Below the pieces are notes generated by a model, which was given only the letters and a program-made list of their open reading frames with translations, did no database searches and had not been told where the DNA came from. A DNA stretch of 47,221 nt from Cutibacterium avidum ATCC 25577. Its GTDB lineage: Bacteria; Actinomycetota; Actinomycetes; Propionibacteriales; Propionibacteriaceae. Each line of letters opens with the position of its first letter. Positions within the stretch are counted from its first letter, which is position 1. The DNA is taken from assembly GCF_000227295.1 (NCBI RefSeq), contig NZ_JH165054.1, forward strand, positions 572,775-619,995, given 5' to 3'. The translations under genes and the position numbers were made by a program. Positions 1 to 8,144 of the stretch are shown here, piece by piece.

Positions 1-67
1 CTGAAAATGATCTAACAGGATTGTTTAAATGTGGCGAAGTTAACAGAAATACGCCAAAAAGGCACTC

Positions 68-99
68 AACCTGTGACCCAGGTACGAGTTAACCTGTGA
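68..99 (+). promoter_or_regulatory. pair of 9-bp direct repeats upstream of the peptide operon
   Basis: AACCTGTGA occurs at 68-76 and again at 91-99. The start-to-start distance is 23 bases, so both copies lie on nearly the same face of the helix. They sit 60-90 bases upstream of the first gene of the peptide/ABC/protease operon. Spaced direct repeats of this kind are typical operators for response regulators of bacteriocin and quorum-sensing operons. No regulator gene is visible in the window, so an operator role is inferred. Confidence 0.35.
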
Positions 100-160
100 T
101 TAGCTGCGGCCGCGGCGAGAATCAAGAGACGTTTTCGACATCAGAAAAGAGAGTCACGTC

Positions 161-403
161 ATGCTCGAATCACAATCCCTTGCCTTACAGTCAACCTCAG
201 AGATCCTGAAGAACAAGTTCGATTCCGCTCTCATCCGTCACGATGCCTGGTGGCTGGTGTTCATCGCTGTGATCATCGGTCTGGGAGCAACGATTCTCGC
301 CGGTATGGCTGTCTGGTGCGTCGTCAACCAGCACGGCAAGTTCACCGGCCACTGGAAGTGGGTGAAGTCCGGCGTCTCCGTGTCCATGGAGTGTGTACGC
401 TGA
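161..403 (+). CDS. 80-aa membrane-active peptide, possible bacteriocin or secreted peptide precursor
   Basis: This small protein is not recognised. It has a polar N-terminal part (residues 1-28), one strongly hydrophobic segment (about 30-55, starting WWLVFIAV and containing GLGATILAG), and a basic, aromatic C-terminal tail with HWKWVK. The two cysteines, C53 and C78, could form a disulfide. AGAGAG lies about 7 bases before the ATG. It is the first gene of a five-gene operon with an ABC transporter and an M50-type membrane protease, and its stop overlaps the next start as TGATG. The architecture resembles pre-peptides that are cut within or near a membrane segment and then exported. A small accessory or immunity protein is the alternative. 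No modification enzyme is seen in the window. Confidence 0.7.
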   Translation: MLESQSLALQSTSEILKNKFDSALIRHDAWWLVFIAVIIGLGATILAGMAVWCVVNQHGKFTGHWKWVKSGVSVSMECVR

Positions 404-1245
404 TGCGTCCATCCCATGATGTTGGCCGGCTCTCCTCCTCGCGAGGGGGGCCGGCCCCCACGGGGGCATCGTTGGCCGAGGAACAATCCTCTTCCCACGG
501 GCCCGCCATCGAGATTGAGAACCTAGATTTTCAATACTCCGATCGCCCGGTTCTCAACAACGTCAATATCTCAGTACCCCAAGGGGCCTGCCTCGCGGTG
601 ATCGGCCCGAATGGATCTGGAAAGTCCACGCTGTGCAAGATTCTGCAGGGGATCCTCACTCCCCCGAAGACAGCGACAACCCGAATCCTCGGCCACCCCT
701 GCGGTTCCCAAGAAGCGTGCCGGGCAATCTCTTACTGCGCCGACAACGATCACTTACCGCAGTTCCTCACCGGGGCGGAGTTCATCTCGTACTGTCTGTC
801 CCTGCGATCTCCAGCCCCCCTCAAGAACCGAGACCTACGTGAGGCGACCGCTGATATTTTCGAACGTCTGGGGATGGCTGGCCGTCACAACGACCTCATG
901 GAGAGTTACTCCCACGGCATGCTCAAGAAGGCCCAGATCGCGGCGGCTCTTTTGGCGCACTCACCTGTGATCATCAGTGACGAGTCGCTCAACGGTATTG
1001 ACATCGAGGCCCAGATGACGATCGAGGATGCCCTCCTCGACCACATCCGGCAAGGTGGCACCCAGATCATCTGCAGCCACGATTTCGCCATGTTGGACCG
1101 CTGCGCTACCCATGTCGCCATGCTTGACTACGGAAACCTCGTCGAGTTCTCCACCGTCGACCAATTGCGCGCCCGACATGCCACCATCCGCGATCTCATC
1201 GTCGGGTACATGGGGCTGGAAGGCGACGGCGATGGTCGCGACTGA
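403..1245 (+). CDS. ABC transporter ATP-binding protein of the peptide locus
   Basis: This is a nucleotide-binding subunit of about 280 residues. Walker A is GPNGSGKST, Walker B is VIISDE followed by SLNGID, and the switch histidine is in ICSHD. The signature is a divergent YSHGM instead of LSGGQ. The ATG at 403 overlaps the stop of the peptide gene (TGATG), which implies coupled translation. The first 35 residues are low in complexity and lie over a strong hairpin at 424-456, so initiation further downstream, for example at the TTG at 472, remains possible. With the next gene it should form an exporter, probably for the 80-aa product or to protect the producer against it. Confidence 0.85.
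   Translation: MRPSHDVGRLSSSRGGPAPTGASLAEEQSSSHGPAIEIENLDFQYSDRPVLNNVNISVPQGACLAVIGPNGSGKSTLCKILQGILTPPKTATTRILGHPCGSQEACRAISYCADNDHLPQFLTGAEFISYCLSLRSPAPLKNRDLREATADIFERLGMAGRHNDLMESYSHGMLKKAQIAAALLAHSPVIISDESLNGIDIEAQMTIEDALLDHIRQGGTQIICSHDFAMLDRCATHVAMLDYGNLVEFSTVDQLRARHATIRDLIVGYMGLEGDGDGRD
424..456 (+). promoter_or_regulatory. strong hairpin just after the peptide gene
   Basis: GGCCGGC at 424-430 pairs perfectly with GCCGGCC at 450-456. The enclosed pyrimidine-rich and purine-rich stretches can extend the stem. No T-run follows, so a classical terminator is unlikely. Because it lies 20 bases after the peptide stop, it could stabilise or partly terminate the message so that the peptide is made in excess over the transporter, as in many bacteriocin operons. 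That role is inferred. Confidence 0.45.
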
Positions 1246-2737
1246 CACCGCCAGGGTGGCCCAGGCGGACGAGGCTTCAACGGATCGACCCACCGTCGCA
1301 CCGGCGCCTCGATCCGGGCTCCGCACGGATCTGTCGCGGACCATGACCCTCGTGCACCTCATGGGGGCCTACCTGGTCCGTGTCGTCGTGGGAAAAGGCA
1401 TCCTGAAGTCACGTGCTGCCCGTCTCGGCGCCTTAGCCTGCATCGTGCTCTTCCTTCTCACCGCGACCATCCTCTCGGTAGTCCTCACCCATGGGGTGAG
1501 AGGTGAGGCCACTACCCGAGACCTCGTCCTGACTGTCAATTCTCTGTCCTCGGTACTGTGGACCGCAATCGGCTTCCTTATCGTCAAGGTGCTTATGGCT
1601 GATGCCGGCACCATGATGGCGATCACCCACCACCTTCCGATCACAAACCGGGAACGACAGCGCGCTGTGGGGGTCCTCGACGGAGTCACCACCCTGCTCA
1701 TTGTCATCATCGGAATGTTCGCCACCAGCATCTCGACCCTGGTGAACTTCGGAATTGGAGCTGTGCCGGGGTTCATCACCTGCATCGTGATGCCGGCAAT
1801 CGCCACGTACACGGTCCTGGAAATGTCACACCGCGCCTGCGACCTGGCTCTCACCCACACCCCGCTGCGCCCCGCCCGCCAACCGATCCTCGCAGTGTTC
1901 CTCTTCCTCGTCGTCTTCGCAGTGTGGCGGGCAATGCCCTCCCTGCTCGCTGACATCACCTCGTCACCAGAACCATTCACCGTCTGGACCCTCGTCTTCC
2001 GCGACATCGGCCTGCGCCACGGCTCTCTAGCTGTGATCAGTTGTCTCGTCGTTTTGCTCGTCTTGAGTCTCATGCCAGTTACGGTCTTGCCGACGTCACC
2101 GCTGGAGGTGCGGCATCGTTTCGTGATGCTTCCCCTAAGTGGCCTCACCAACCACATGGGCAACGCTGCGCCTCAGTTTCGGGCTCTGTTTCGTAGCCGG
2201 TACAGCCTGCAAGCTACCGTGCTCTCGGTGGGATTCGTCGTACTCCTGGCGACCCGTGTCGCCGGTCCTTCAGCAGTGTGGGGGGTGGAACCCATGACGA
2301 TCGGTGGATTCTTCCAGTACGCCACCCTCGCTCCAACTTTCCTCACCCTCGAGCCCCGGCTACCGGCACCTCGCTTCTACCTGCGAATGGTGGCAGCTCA
2401 AGCTGCTTTCATCTGTCCGCTACTTGTAGCCGCAGTATTGATCGACGTGTTCACTGGTCAACCGTCTCCCTCCACAGCTATCGCCGTCGCAGGCGTGTGC
2501 GGCTCAGCATTGGTCGCTACAGGGGTCGGGATCCTCGTCCCGGCTCGCGACGACAATCCCCTGTCGATCTTGCTCGGTTGCGCGATCGTGTTGACCATTG
2601 GAATGGTGCTCGTTGTCTTCAGCGGCATCCTTCATCTCCCCACCGCGGTTTCCATCGGCCTGGGACTCGTGTGCGCCGTTCTCCTCGTCATCCACAGCAT
2701 CCTCACCATCTCCGATCACCGAAAGGCAGCCCGATGA
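1232..2737 (+). CDS. ABC transporter permease of the peptide locus
   Basis: The protein has about 501 residues and roughly twelve predicted membrane helices after a soluble N-terminus of about 50 residues. No conserved substrate motif is recognised, and it resembles large multi-helix permeases that pair with a separate ATPase. The ATG at 1232 lies inside the end of the ATPase gene (14-base overlap) with a GGAAGG-like ribosome site before it. The stop overlaps the next start as ATGA. The partner ATPase is encoded directly upstream. The substrate is inferred to be the 80-aa peptide or its processed form. Confidence 0.8.
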   Translation: MVATDTARVAQADEASTDRPTVAPAPRSGLRTDLSRTMTLVHLMGAYLVRVVVGKGILKSRAARLGALACIVLFLLTATILSVVLTHGVRGEATTRDLVLTVNSLSSVLWTAIGFLIVKVLMADAGTMMAITHHLPITNRERQRAVGVLDGVTTLLIVIIGMFATSISTLVNFGIGAVPGFITCIVMPAIATYTVLEMSHRACDLALTHTPLRPARQPILAVFLFLVVFAVWRAMPSLLADITSSPEPFTVWTLVFRDIGLRHGSLAVISCLVVLLVLSLMPVTVLPTSPLEVRHRFVMLPLSGLTNHMGNAAPQFRALFRSRYSLQATVLSVGFVVLLATRVAGPSAVWGVEPMTIGGFFQYATLAPTFLTLEPRLPAPRFYLRMVAAQAAFICPLLVAAVLIDVFTGQPSPSTAIAVAGVCGSALVATGVGILVPARDDNPLSILLGCAIVLTIGMVLVVFSGILHLPTAVSIGLGLVCAVLLVIHSILTISDHRKAAR

Positions 2738-3039
2738 AGAATCCCAAGGTCTACCTGACAAGCCTCCTCATCACCATCGTCGTGACGCTGGCGCTGGCTG
2801 TCGGGACAATCCTCGTCCTCATGTTTTCGGTACATGAAGAATCGGCTTATCGGACCGGGCTATTCGGGTCGGTCTATTTCAAATCCGCCCCCAACGCTCA
2901 AGGCAATGTGGACGCGACGATGGGTGTGGCGTCCTTGCCGCGGCTGGGCATCATCGCAGCCGTGATCTTCGCGTTCACCCTCCTGGTTTCATTCATCTAT
3001 GTCCGGCTCAAGGCCTATCGTGAGTCGCTCATCCAATGA
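2734..3039 (+). CDS. small two-helix membrane protein of the peptide locus
   Basis: This 101-aa protein is not recognised. An N-terminal helix (about residues 7-31) and a C-terminal helix (about 69-90) flank a roughly 40-residue extracytoplasmic loop with HEESAYRTGLFGSVYF. The short tail is basic. It starts with ATGA overlap on the permease gene and precedes the protease gene immediately. Small membrane proteins at this position in bacteriocin operons often give producer immunity or assist the transporter. Either role is inference from context only. Confidence 0.7.
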   Translation: MKNPKVYLTSLLITIVVTLALAVGTILVLMFSVHEESAYRTGLFGSVYFKSAPNAQGNVDATMGVASLPRLGIIAAVIFAFTLLVSFIYVRLKAYRESLIQ

Positions 3040-3040
3040 G

Positions 3041-3550
3041 GTGGCGCACCCCCGAGACGTGAGCCTGTGGCCGTTGGCTAGGCACCTCGTTCTCACCGGA
3101 TCCGCCCCTGGCGCTGTCCTCGGCTTCGGTTGGATATTCTGCGCAGTCAATGGAGCCAACGGATCACTCTTCGCGAAGCTCCTGGCGATTCTCGTCGTCG
3201 GTGTCCTCGGCTCATTCTTCGTTCACGAGTCCGGCCATTTACTGTCGCTGCGCGCGACGAGTCCCGACGCTGTGGCATGCTGGGAAATCACGCTACTGCG
3301 GATCTCCTTACTCGTTCGCAACACGTCAAGTCCCCTGGCTGTATCGCTCAACGCTGCTGCCGGCTCCTTGGGATCGGCTGTTGCGGGATGCGCCATCCTG
3401 TTAGCCCAGCGCCTGTTCCCTTCCTCGCTCGCCGGCACAGTGCAGCTCATCGGGTGGTTGTATCTTGCCCACATCCTATTTCTCATACCGCCGTCCACCG
3501 ACGGTCGAACCGTTCTGTTCGGGTTGAGAAAGCATCGCGAGTTGGGCTGA
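3041..3550 (+). CDS. M50/S2P-type membrane metalloprotease
   Basis: This short, mostly hydrophobic protein carries both signatures of site-2-protease-like enzymes. The zinc motif HESGH is at residues 62-66 (numbered from the GTG at 3041), and the downstream motif LIPPSTDGR has its aspartate at about residue 154. About four membrane segments are predicted. The start is uncertain: an in-frame ATG at 2999 would overlap the previous gene by 41 bases, GTG at 3041 follows its stop directly, and GTG at 3059 is also possible. None has a good ribosome site. In a peptide operon the likely role is cleavage of the 80-aa precursor in or beside its hydrophobic segment. The gene ends 20 bases from the convergent lyase gene. 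Confidence 0.75.
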   Translation: MAHPRDVSLWPLARHLVLTGSAPGAVLGFGWIFCAVNGANGSLFAKLLAILVVGVLGSFFVHESGHLLSLRATSPDAVACWEITLLRISLLVRNTSSPLAVSLNAAAGSLGSAVAGCAILLAQRLFPSSLAGTVQLIGWLYLAHILFLIPPSTDGRTVLFGLRKHRELG

Positions 3551-3570
3551 CCTGCCACCAGGTCTGGGGC

Positions 3571-4443
3571 TCACTCCTGGCCGCGTGCTGCAATCGCCTC
3601 GGCCATCGCGAGGGCGCGACGAGCGGTTTCGACGTGAAGGTTCTCGATCATTCGTCCCTGATAGGTGACGACCCCGGACCCGTTACCGTTCTCCCAGGCG
3701 TCGATGATGCCTCGCGCCTCCTCGACCTGCTCAGCGTCAGGTGCGAAGACCTCATTGGCCGGAGCCACCTGGCCAGGATGGATAAGCGTCTTGCCATCAA
3801 AACCCATGACCCGGGCCTCACGACACTGGGCAGTGAACCCCTCGAGGTCACGAACATCGTTGTAGACCCCATCGAGGATGACAACACCTGCCGCACAAGC
3901 AGCCAGAATGCACATCTGAAGAGCCGTCGACACCGGAGCCCGGCCAGGGACGTGAGAGGCACGCAACTCCTTGGTCAGATCATTGGTGCCCATGATAAGT
4001 ACGGCAAGACGATCAGAGGCCCCGGCAATCTCGCAACAGTCGAGCACAGCCCGCGGAGTCTCAATCATGGCCCACAGCTTCATGCCCTCACCAGCACCGG
4101 CAGCCTCCATATCAGCGACGATGGTGCGAACTTGCTCACCCGAGCCAACCTTGGGGACAGCAATGGCGTCAGGACCGGCTGCAACAGCAGCCTCAATGTC
4201 ATCGCGGTACCACTCAGTGTCCATCCCGTTGACGCGGATCGCGACCTCCCGGTGGCCGTAGGGATGTTCCCTGACAACCTCGGCGGCACGCTCCCGGGCC
4301 TCGACCTTGAGGTCGGGGGCCACGGCGTCCTCCAGATCGATGATGATGCCGTCGCAGTCAATGCCGCGGGCCTTCTCCAAGGCCCTGGCGTTGGCGCCGG
4401 GCATGAACAGAACGGATCGACGGGGACGCAGTGCACTATCCAT
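3571..4443 (-). CDS. HpcH/HpaI-CitE family acyl-CoA lyase
   Basis: This 290-aa TIM-barrel protein belongs to the family of citrate lyase beta subunit, malyl-CoA lyase and citramalyl-CoA lyase. Visible motifs are RRSVLFMPG, the metal-site region IIIDLEDAV, IRVNGMDT, PKVGS, MIETPRA, GTNDL and LIHPGQV. No citrate lyase alpha or gamma genes are nearby, so a free-standing CoA-ester lyase is more likely than a citrate lyase subunit. The ATG at 4443 has a purine-rich site (AGGATGGGG) upstream. An in-frame ATG at 4452 is an alternative. It lies 97 bases downstream of cobF on the same strand. The exact substrate cannot be read from sequence alone. Confidence 0.85.
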   Translation of the reverse strand: MDSALRPRRSVLFMPGANARALEKARGIDCDGIIIDLEDAVAPDLKVEARERAAEVVREHPYGHREVAIRVNGMDTEWYRDDIEAAVAAGPDAIAVPKVGSGEQVRTIVADMEAAGAGEGMKLWAMIETPRAVLDCCEIAGASDRLAVLIMGTNDLTKELRASHVPGRAPVSTALQMCILAACAAGVVILDGVYNDVRDLEGFTAQCREARVMGFDGKTLIHPGQVAPANEVFAPDAEQVEEARGIIDAWENGNGSGVVTYQGRMIENLHVETARRALAMAEAIAARGQE

Positions 4444-4540
4444 GTGCCCCATCCTGCCGCACACACCACGGATGTGGCGCGTCGGGGAGGCAGGTTCAGA
4501 TCGGAATAAGTCCCATGTCGACCGGGCCGGGGAACGCCCC

Positions 4541-5323
4541 TCAGCGACGACGCAACAGGTAGGTGTCGAAGACCCACCCCAGACGCTTCTCGGCGTCGGC
4601 GCGAGTCGCGAGGATCTCGTCTCGGACCTCGGCCAGGTCACCACTGATGAGGATCTCGTCAGGGGTACCGATGTATGCCGCCCAGTAGATGTCGATACCG
4701 GTCGGGTCGATGAAGCTGAAGGTCTGGCGACCGTCCAGCATGACGACGACGTCGTCAACCCCCTCGGGCATCCCGTCGGCCAGCAGGCGGGCAGGGGAGA
4801 TCTGCAGCGGGCGCCCCTGACGGTTAAGCGGGATCTGATGACGCGAGGCCAGGGACAGGGAGCTGGAGATCCCGGGAATGACGTGGAGTTCGACGGGTAC
4901 TCCCCCGTCGGCGTCAACCGCTGCGATGAGCTTCTTGACGATGGCCAGGGTCGACTCGAACAGGCCCGGGTCTCCCCACACCAGGAATCCACCCCGCTGA
5001 CCGTCAGCAAGGTTGTCGGCGACGGCGTGGGTCCACTGGTCGAGTCGCTGGCGACGCCACAGGGCGACAGCTTCCTTGTAATTCTCGGCGGTCTTCCAAG
5101 GGCGCGGCGGGTCCTGCAGCTCGACGATCCGCAGGCCGTCGGTGTCGGCCTGCGGACGGTGACGGCGCAATACCTGACGTCGGAACTCGACGAGGTCGTC
5201 GACATCATGTTCCTTGAGGACGACGAAGAGGACGTCGAGGTGCTGGATGGCGTCAACGGCGGCCAGAGTCAACCAGTCCGGGTTGCCGGGGCCGATGCCG
5301 ATGAGGTCGAGGTGGCGAGACAC
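4541..5323 (-). CDS. cobF: precorrin-6A synthase (deacetylating)
   Basis: The protein is a 260-aa tetrapyrrole methylase. It starts with the SAM-binding motif LIGIGPGNPDWLTLAA and carries VWGDPGLFES and VIPGISS, both typical of this fold. The regions PPRPWKTAENYKEAV and LDGRQTFSF are features I associate with CobF, the aerobic-pathway enzyme that methylates C-1 of precorrin-5 and releases acetate. Length matches the family. It sits between the polyprenyl synthase (38-base gap) and the CoA lyase, away from any other visible cobalamin gene. Propionic bacteria need B12 for methylmalonyl-CoA mutase. Confidence 0.9.
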   Translation of the reverse strand: MSRHLDLIGIGPGNPDWLTLAAVDAIQHLDVLFVVLKEHDVDDLVEFRRQVLRRHRPQADTDGLRIVELQDPPRPWKTAENYKEAVALWRRQRLDQWTHAVADNLADGQRGGFLVWGDPGLFESTLAIVKKLIAAVDADGGVPVELHVIPGISSSLSLASRHQIPLNRQGRPLQISPARLLADGMPEGVDDVVVMLDGRQTFSFIDPTGIDIYWAAYIGTPDEILISGDLAEVRDEILATRADAEKRLGWVFDTYLLRRR

Positions 5324-5361
5324 GATGCCTCCTGAAGTTGATGGATTCGGACCTGGCTCTG

Positions 5362-6336
5362 TCAGGACGATCGGGAGACGACCTCATCGCACAGGGCCAT
5401 CAGGGCTATCTTGGCATCCCCGTCAGGAAGCGGGGCCAGGTGGGTACGAGCGCGATCGGCGCGACGCTGGATCTCGGCACGAGCCTCCTCGACGACGTGG
5501 TTGGCGCGCAGCTTCTCGAGCACGTCGGCCAGCACCGCGTCGTCGGACAGGTCGGCGTCGAGCATCTTCTTCAGCTCATCGTCAGCCGGGTCCTCGGAAG
5601 CACGCAGCATGAGGGTCGGCAGGGTCGGAACCTTCTCGCGCAAATCGGTGCCCGGCGTCTTGCCGGTCGCCGTTGAGGTGATGTCGATAAGGTCGTCAGC
5701 GAGCTGGAAGACCTCGCCAATGTCCTCCCCGAACTGCTCCAGGGCGGAAATGATCTCGGGAGAAGCGTGGGACACCATGCCACCAAATACTGCCGAGGCT
5801 GCGATAAGGGAACCCGTCTTGTCAGCAACCACCTTAAGGTAGTGGGCCAACGGATCCTCCCCCTCAGAGGGGCCACGCGTCTCAGCGATCTGACCCTGCA
5901 CCAGACGGGAGAAGGTCAGGGCCTGTAGTCGGACGAAATCGACACCAAGCTCAGCCACCGCCAAAGATGCGCGCGAGAAGAGGTAATCGCCGACCATAAT
6001 GGCCACCGAGTTTCCCCAACGCAGGTTCGCAGAAGGTGCACCGCGCCGCTTGGATGCCTCGTCCATGACATCGTCGTGGTACAGCGAGGCGACATGAGTT
6101 AACTCCATGACGACGGCGGCACGCACTAAATCAGTGTCGTCAACCTCGTCAGCGAATTGGGAGCACAGCACCACTAGCAGGGGGCGAAACCGCTTGCCTC
6201 CGGCAGAAATGATGTGGTTGGCCGCCTCGGTGACGAAAGGCGTGTCGGCGCCGGCCTGGCGACCCAGCTCATCCTCGATGAGGGCAAGTTTGGCGGTCAC
6301 CAGATCGGTGAACTCGCTGCTGGCGCTGTACGACAC
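5362..6336 (-). CDS. long-chain polyprenyl diphosphate synthase
   Basis: This 324-aa trans-prenyltransferase has both aspartate-rich motifs: DDVMD at residues 88-92 and DDLID at 214-218. GGKRFRP lies near residue 46. It should elongate allylic diphosphates to the C40-C50 side chain used by MenA for menaquinone. The GTG at 6336 has an excellent AGAGGAG site 5 bases upstream, so I prefer it to longer upstream forms that reach 6414. It follows nuoN on the same strand after a 191-base spacer containing a terminator-like hairpin. Chain length is inferred from the family, not read from the sequence. Confidence 0.9.
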   Translation of the reverse strand: MSYSASSEFTDLVTAKLALIEDELGRQAGADTPFVTEAANHIISAGGKRFRPLLVVLCSQFADEVDDTDLVRAAVVMELTHVASLYHDDVMDEASKRRGAPSANLRWGNSVAIMVGDYLFSRASLAVAELGVDFVRLQALTFSRLVQGQIAETRGPSEGEDPLAHYLKVVADKTGSLIAASAVFGGMVSHASPEIISALEQFGEDIGEVFQLADDLIDITSTATGKTPGTDLREKVPTLPTLMLRASEDPADDELKKMLDADLSDDAVLADVLEKLRANHVVEEARAEIQRRADRARTHLAPLPDGDAKIALMALCDEVVSRSS

Positions 6337-6477
6337 AGTTCTCCTCTTCCGACCGGGCGTGTGCTCGGTGCTCGTCCGGCCGTCGTCTCTCCGTGACACG
6401 ACCGTGTTCCACATTACTGGTTAGACGGGCCTCGCGTCTTGCCGGGATGCGGTTGGGATGGCCCACAGGTGTGACCA

Positions 6478-6516
6478 GGCCGGGGGTCGCAACCCTTCTG
6501 AACAGCGACCCCGGCC
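6478..6516 (-). terminator. hairpin after nuoN
   Basis: GGCCGGGGGTCGC (6478-6490) and GCGACCCCGGCC (6505-6516) form a near-perfect 12-bp stem with one bulged G and a 14-base loop. It begins 12 bases beyond the nuoN stop codon. No T-run follows, so it may only attenuate read-through into the polyprenyl synthase gene or protect the nuo message. Confidence 0.55.
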
Positions 6517-6527
6517 TCATGAACAAC

Positions 6528-8144
6528 TCAGCGCAGGAAGGTGCTCGCCTGGTTGAACAGGTCAATGATCGGCTGCGGGGCAACACCCATGACGATGGTG
6601 AAGACCGCGCAAATGATCAGCGTGATCCACCCGGCGATGGACGGCTCTGCGACCTCGACGGGATCGTCCTCATCCTTCGGGTTGCGGAAGAAGACCACGA
6701 CGATGATGCGCAGGTAGAAGGCCGCCGCTACGAGGGAGAAGAGCACTCCGAGGAGCACCAGCCAGGCATATTCGCCACGCCAACCGGCCAGGAAGACCAC
6801 CAGCTTGCCAGTGAAGCCGGCCGTCAGCGGGATGCCGGCGAAGCTCAGCACGAAGATGACGACGAGAACACCGAACCACGGGTGTTTGCGACCGAGACCA
6901 GCCCACGAGTCGATCTCCGTCGACTCACCACCGGCACGACGCACCATGAGGATGAGGAGCCAGAAACCGATCGAGGACAGACCGTAGGCCGTCATGTAGA
7001 CCAGCACCGAGGAGACCGAACCGGTATGCCCCGGAGTCATCCCAGTCTGGATCGTCCAGGCACCGACGACGCCCACCAGCACGAAGCCAGCGTGAGCGAT
7101 CGCGGAGTAGGCCAGCAGACGCTTCATGTCAGTCTGGGCCAGACCGACGACCGCGCCGACAGCCATGGACGCCACGGCGACCACTGCGAGGATGATCTGC
7201 CAGTCCCATCTCATGGCGCCCAGACCGACGTAGAGCACACGCATCAGACCGACGAGGGCGACGAGCTTGGTCGCCACCGCCATCCAGCCGCTGACCGGGG
7301 TCGGGGCTCCGGTGTAGACGTCAGGAGTCCAGGAGGCAAACGGAACAGCGCCGACCTTGAACAGCAGTCCGACGGCGACCAGCACCATGCCGGCGATGAT
7401 GAGCCTTGACGAGCCCACCTGGGTGACGCCGACCGCGGCGATGGCGCCCAGCTTGAAGCTGCCTGCGCAGCCGTACAGCAGGACGATGCCGTAGAGGAAC
7501 AGGGCCGAGGACAGTGCGCCCAGCAGGAAGTACTTCAGTGCGGCTTCCTGGGACAGGAGCCGACGACGACGAGACATCCCCGACAGCAGGTACAGCGGCA
7601 GGGAAAAGATCTCCAGGGCGACGAACATCATGATGAGGTCGTCGGAGGCGGCGAAGCACATCATGCCCAGCACCGCGAACATCAGCAGCGGGTAGACCTC
7701 GGTGTGCTCACGATGCTCCTGCTCGGCCTTGGCCTCCAGCGGAGATCCAGGCGCCGACGAGGCGCTCGCCACGAAGGCCGTCTGGGTACCACCCACTCGC
7801 TCGGCGAAGAGCACCACGGCACCGAGGCTCGTGACGAGCAGGACCATCCAGGTGGCCAGGGTCGGACCGTCGAGGGCCAGGGTTCCCTGACCGGCGACGA
7901 TCCGGGTGCCCTTGGCGATCGTGGTCAGCGTCGAGGCGATGGCCACGGCGAGGGCGGCTACCGTCAGGATGATCTGGGTCGGACGGCGACCTGAGCGGGG
8001 CACGAAGGCCTCCACCAACACTGCCAGGCAGGCGCCAGCCATCAGGGCGAAGACCGGCATCAGCGGTCCGTACTCGATGTGCGGGGCCACGACGTCAAGG
8101 GGCGCGAGACACCCGAGCGCGGGAATCAACAGGACGGGATTCAC
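6528..8144 (-). CDS. nuoN: NADH-quinone oxidoreductase subunit N
   Basis: NuoN is one of the three antiporter-like proton-pumping membrane subunits of complex I. The 538-aa protein is almost entirely hydrophobic helices, with the Mrp-type core QEAALKYFLLGALSSALFLY and VGAVPFASWTPDVYTGAPTP, where conserved lysine and proline residues of the pump are visible. It is the last gene of the nuo operon. Its GTG start overlaps the nuoM stop by 4 bases (GTGA). The cytoplasmic stretch with FFRNPKDEDDPVEV near the C-terminus is acidic. Confidence 0.95.
   Translation of the reverse strand: MNPVLLIPALGCLAPLDVVAPHIEYGPLMPVFALMAGACLAVLVEAFVPRSGRRPTQIILTVAALAVAIASTLTTIAKGTRIVAGQGTLALDGPTLATWMVLLVTSLGAVVLFAERVGGTQTAFVASASSAPGSPLEAKAEQEHREHTEVYPLLMFAVLGMMCFAASDDLIMMFVALEIFSLPLYLLSGMSRRRRLLSQEAALKYFLLGALSSALFLYGIVLLYGCAGSFKLGAIAAVGVTQVGSSRLIIAGMVLVAVGLLFKVGAVPFASWTPDVYTGAPTPVSGWMAVATKLVALVGLMRVLYVGLGAMRWDWQIILAVVAVASMAVGAVVGLAQTDMKRLLAYSAIAHAGFVLVGVVGAWTIQTGMTPGHTGSVSSVLVYMTAYGLSSIGFWLLILMVRRAGGESTEIDSWAGLGRKHPWFGVLVVIFVLSFAGIPLTAGFTGKLVVFLAGWRGEYAWLVLLGVLFSLVAAAFYLRIIVVVFFRNPKDEDDPVEVAEPSIAGWITLIICAVFTIVMGVAPQPIIDLFNQASTFLR

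Noticed and set aside
106-113. GCGGCCGC (NotI site) near the window start as a cloning scar
   Set aside because: Such palindromes are common in GC-rich genomes and no vector-like sequence is adjacent.
161-3550. Lanthipeptide, lasso-peptide, circular-bacteriocin or daptide cluster
   Set aside because: None of the modification enzymes, cyclases or DUF95-type proteins typical of these classes is present in the window.
3130-4509. 459-codon plus-strand frame spanning the protease and lyase genes
   Set aside because: It overlaps two recognisable genes in other frames, and its product has no membrane segment or known motif.
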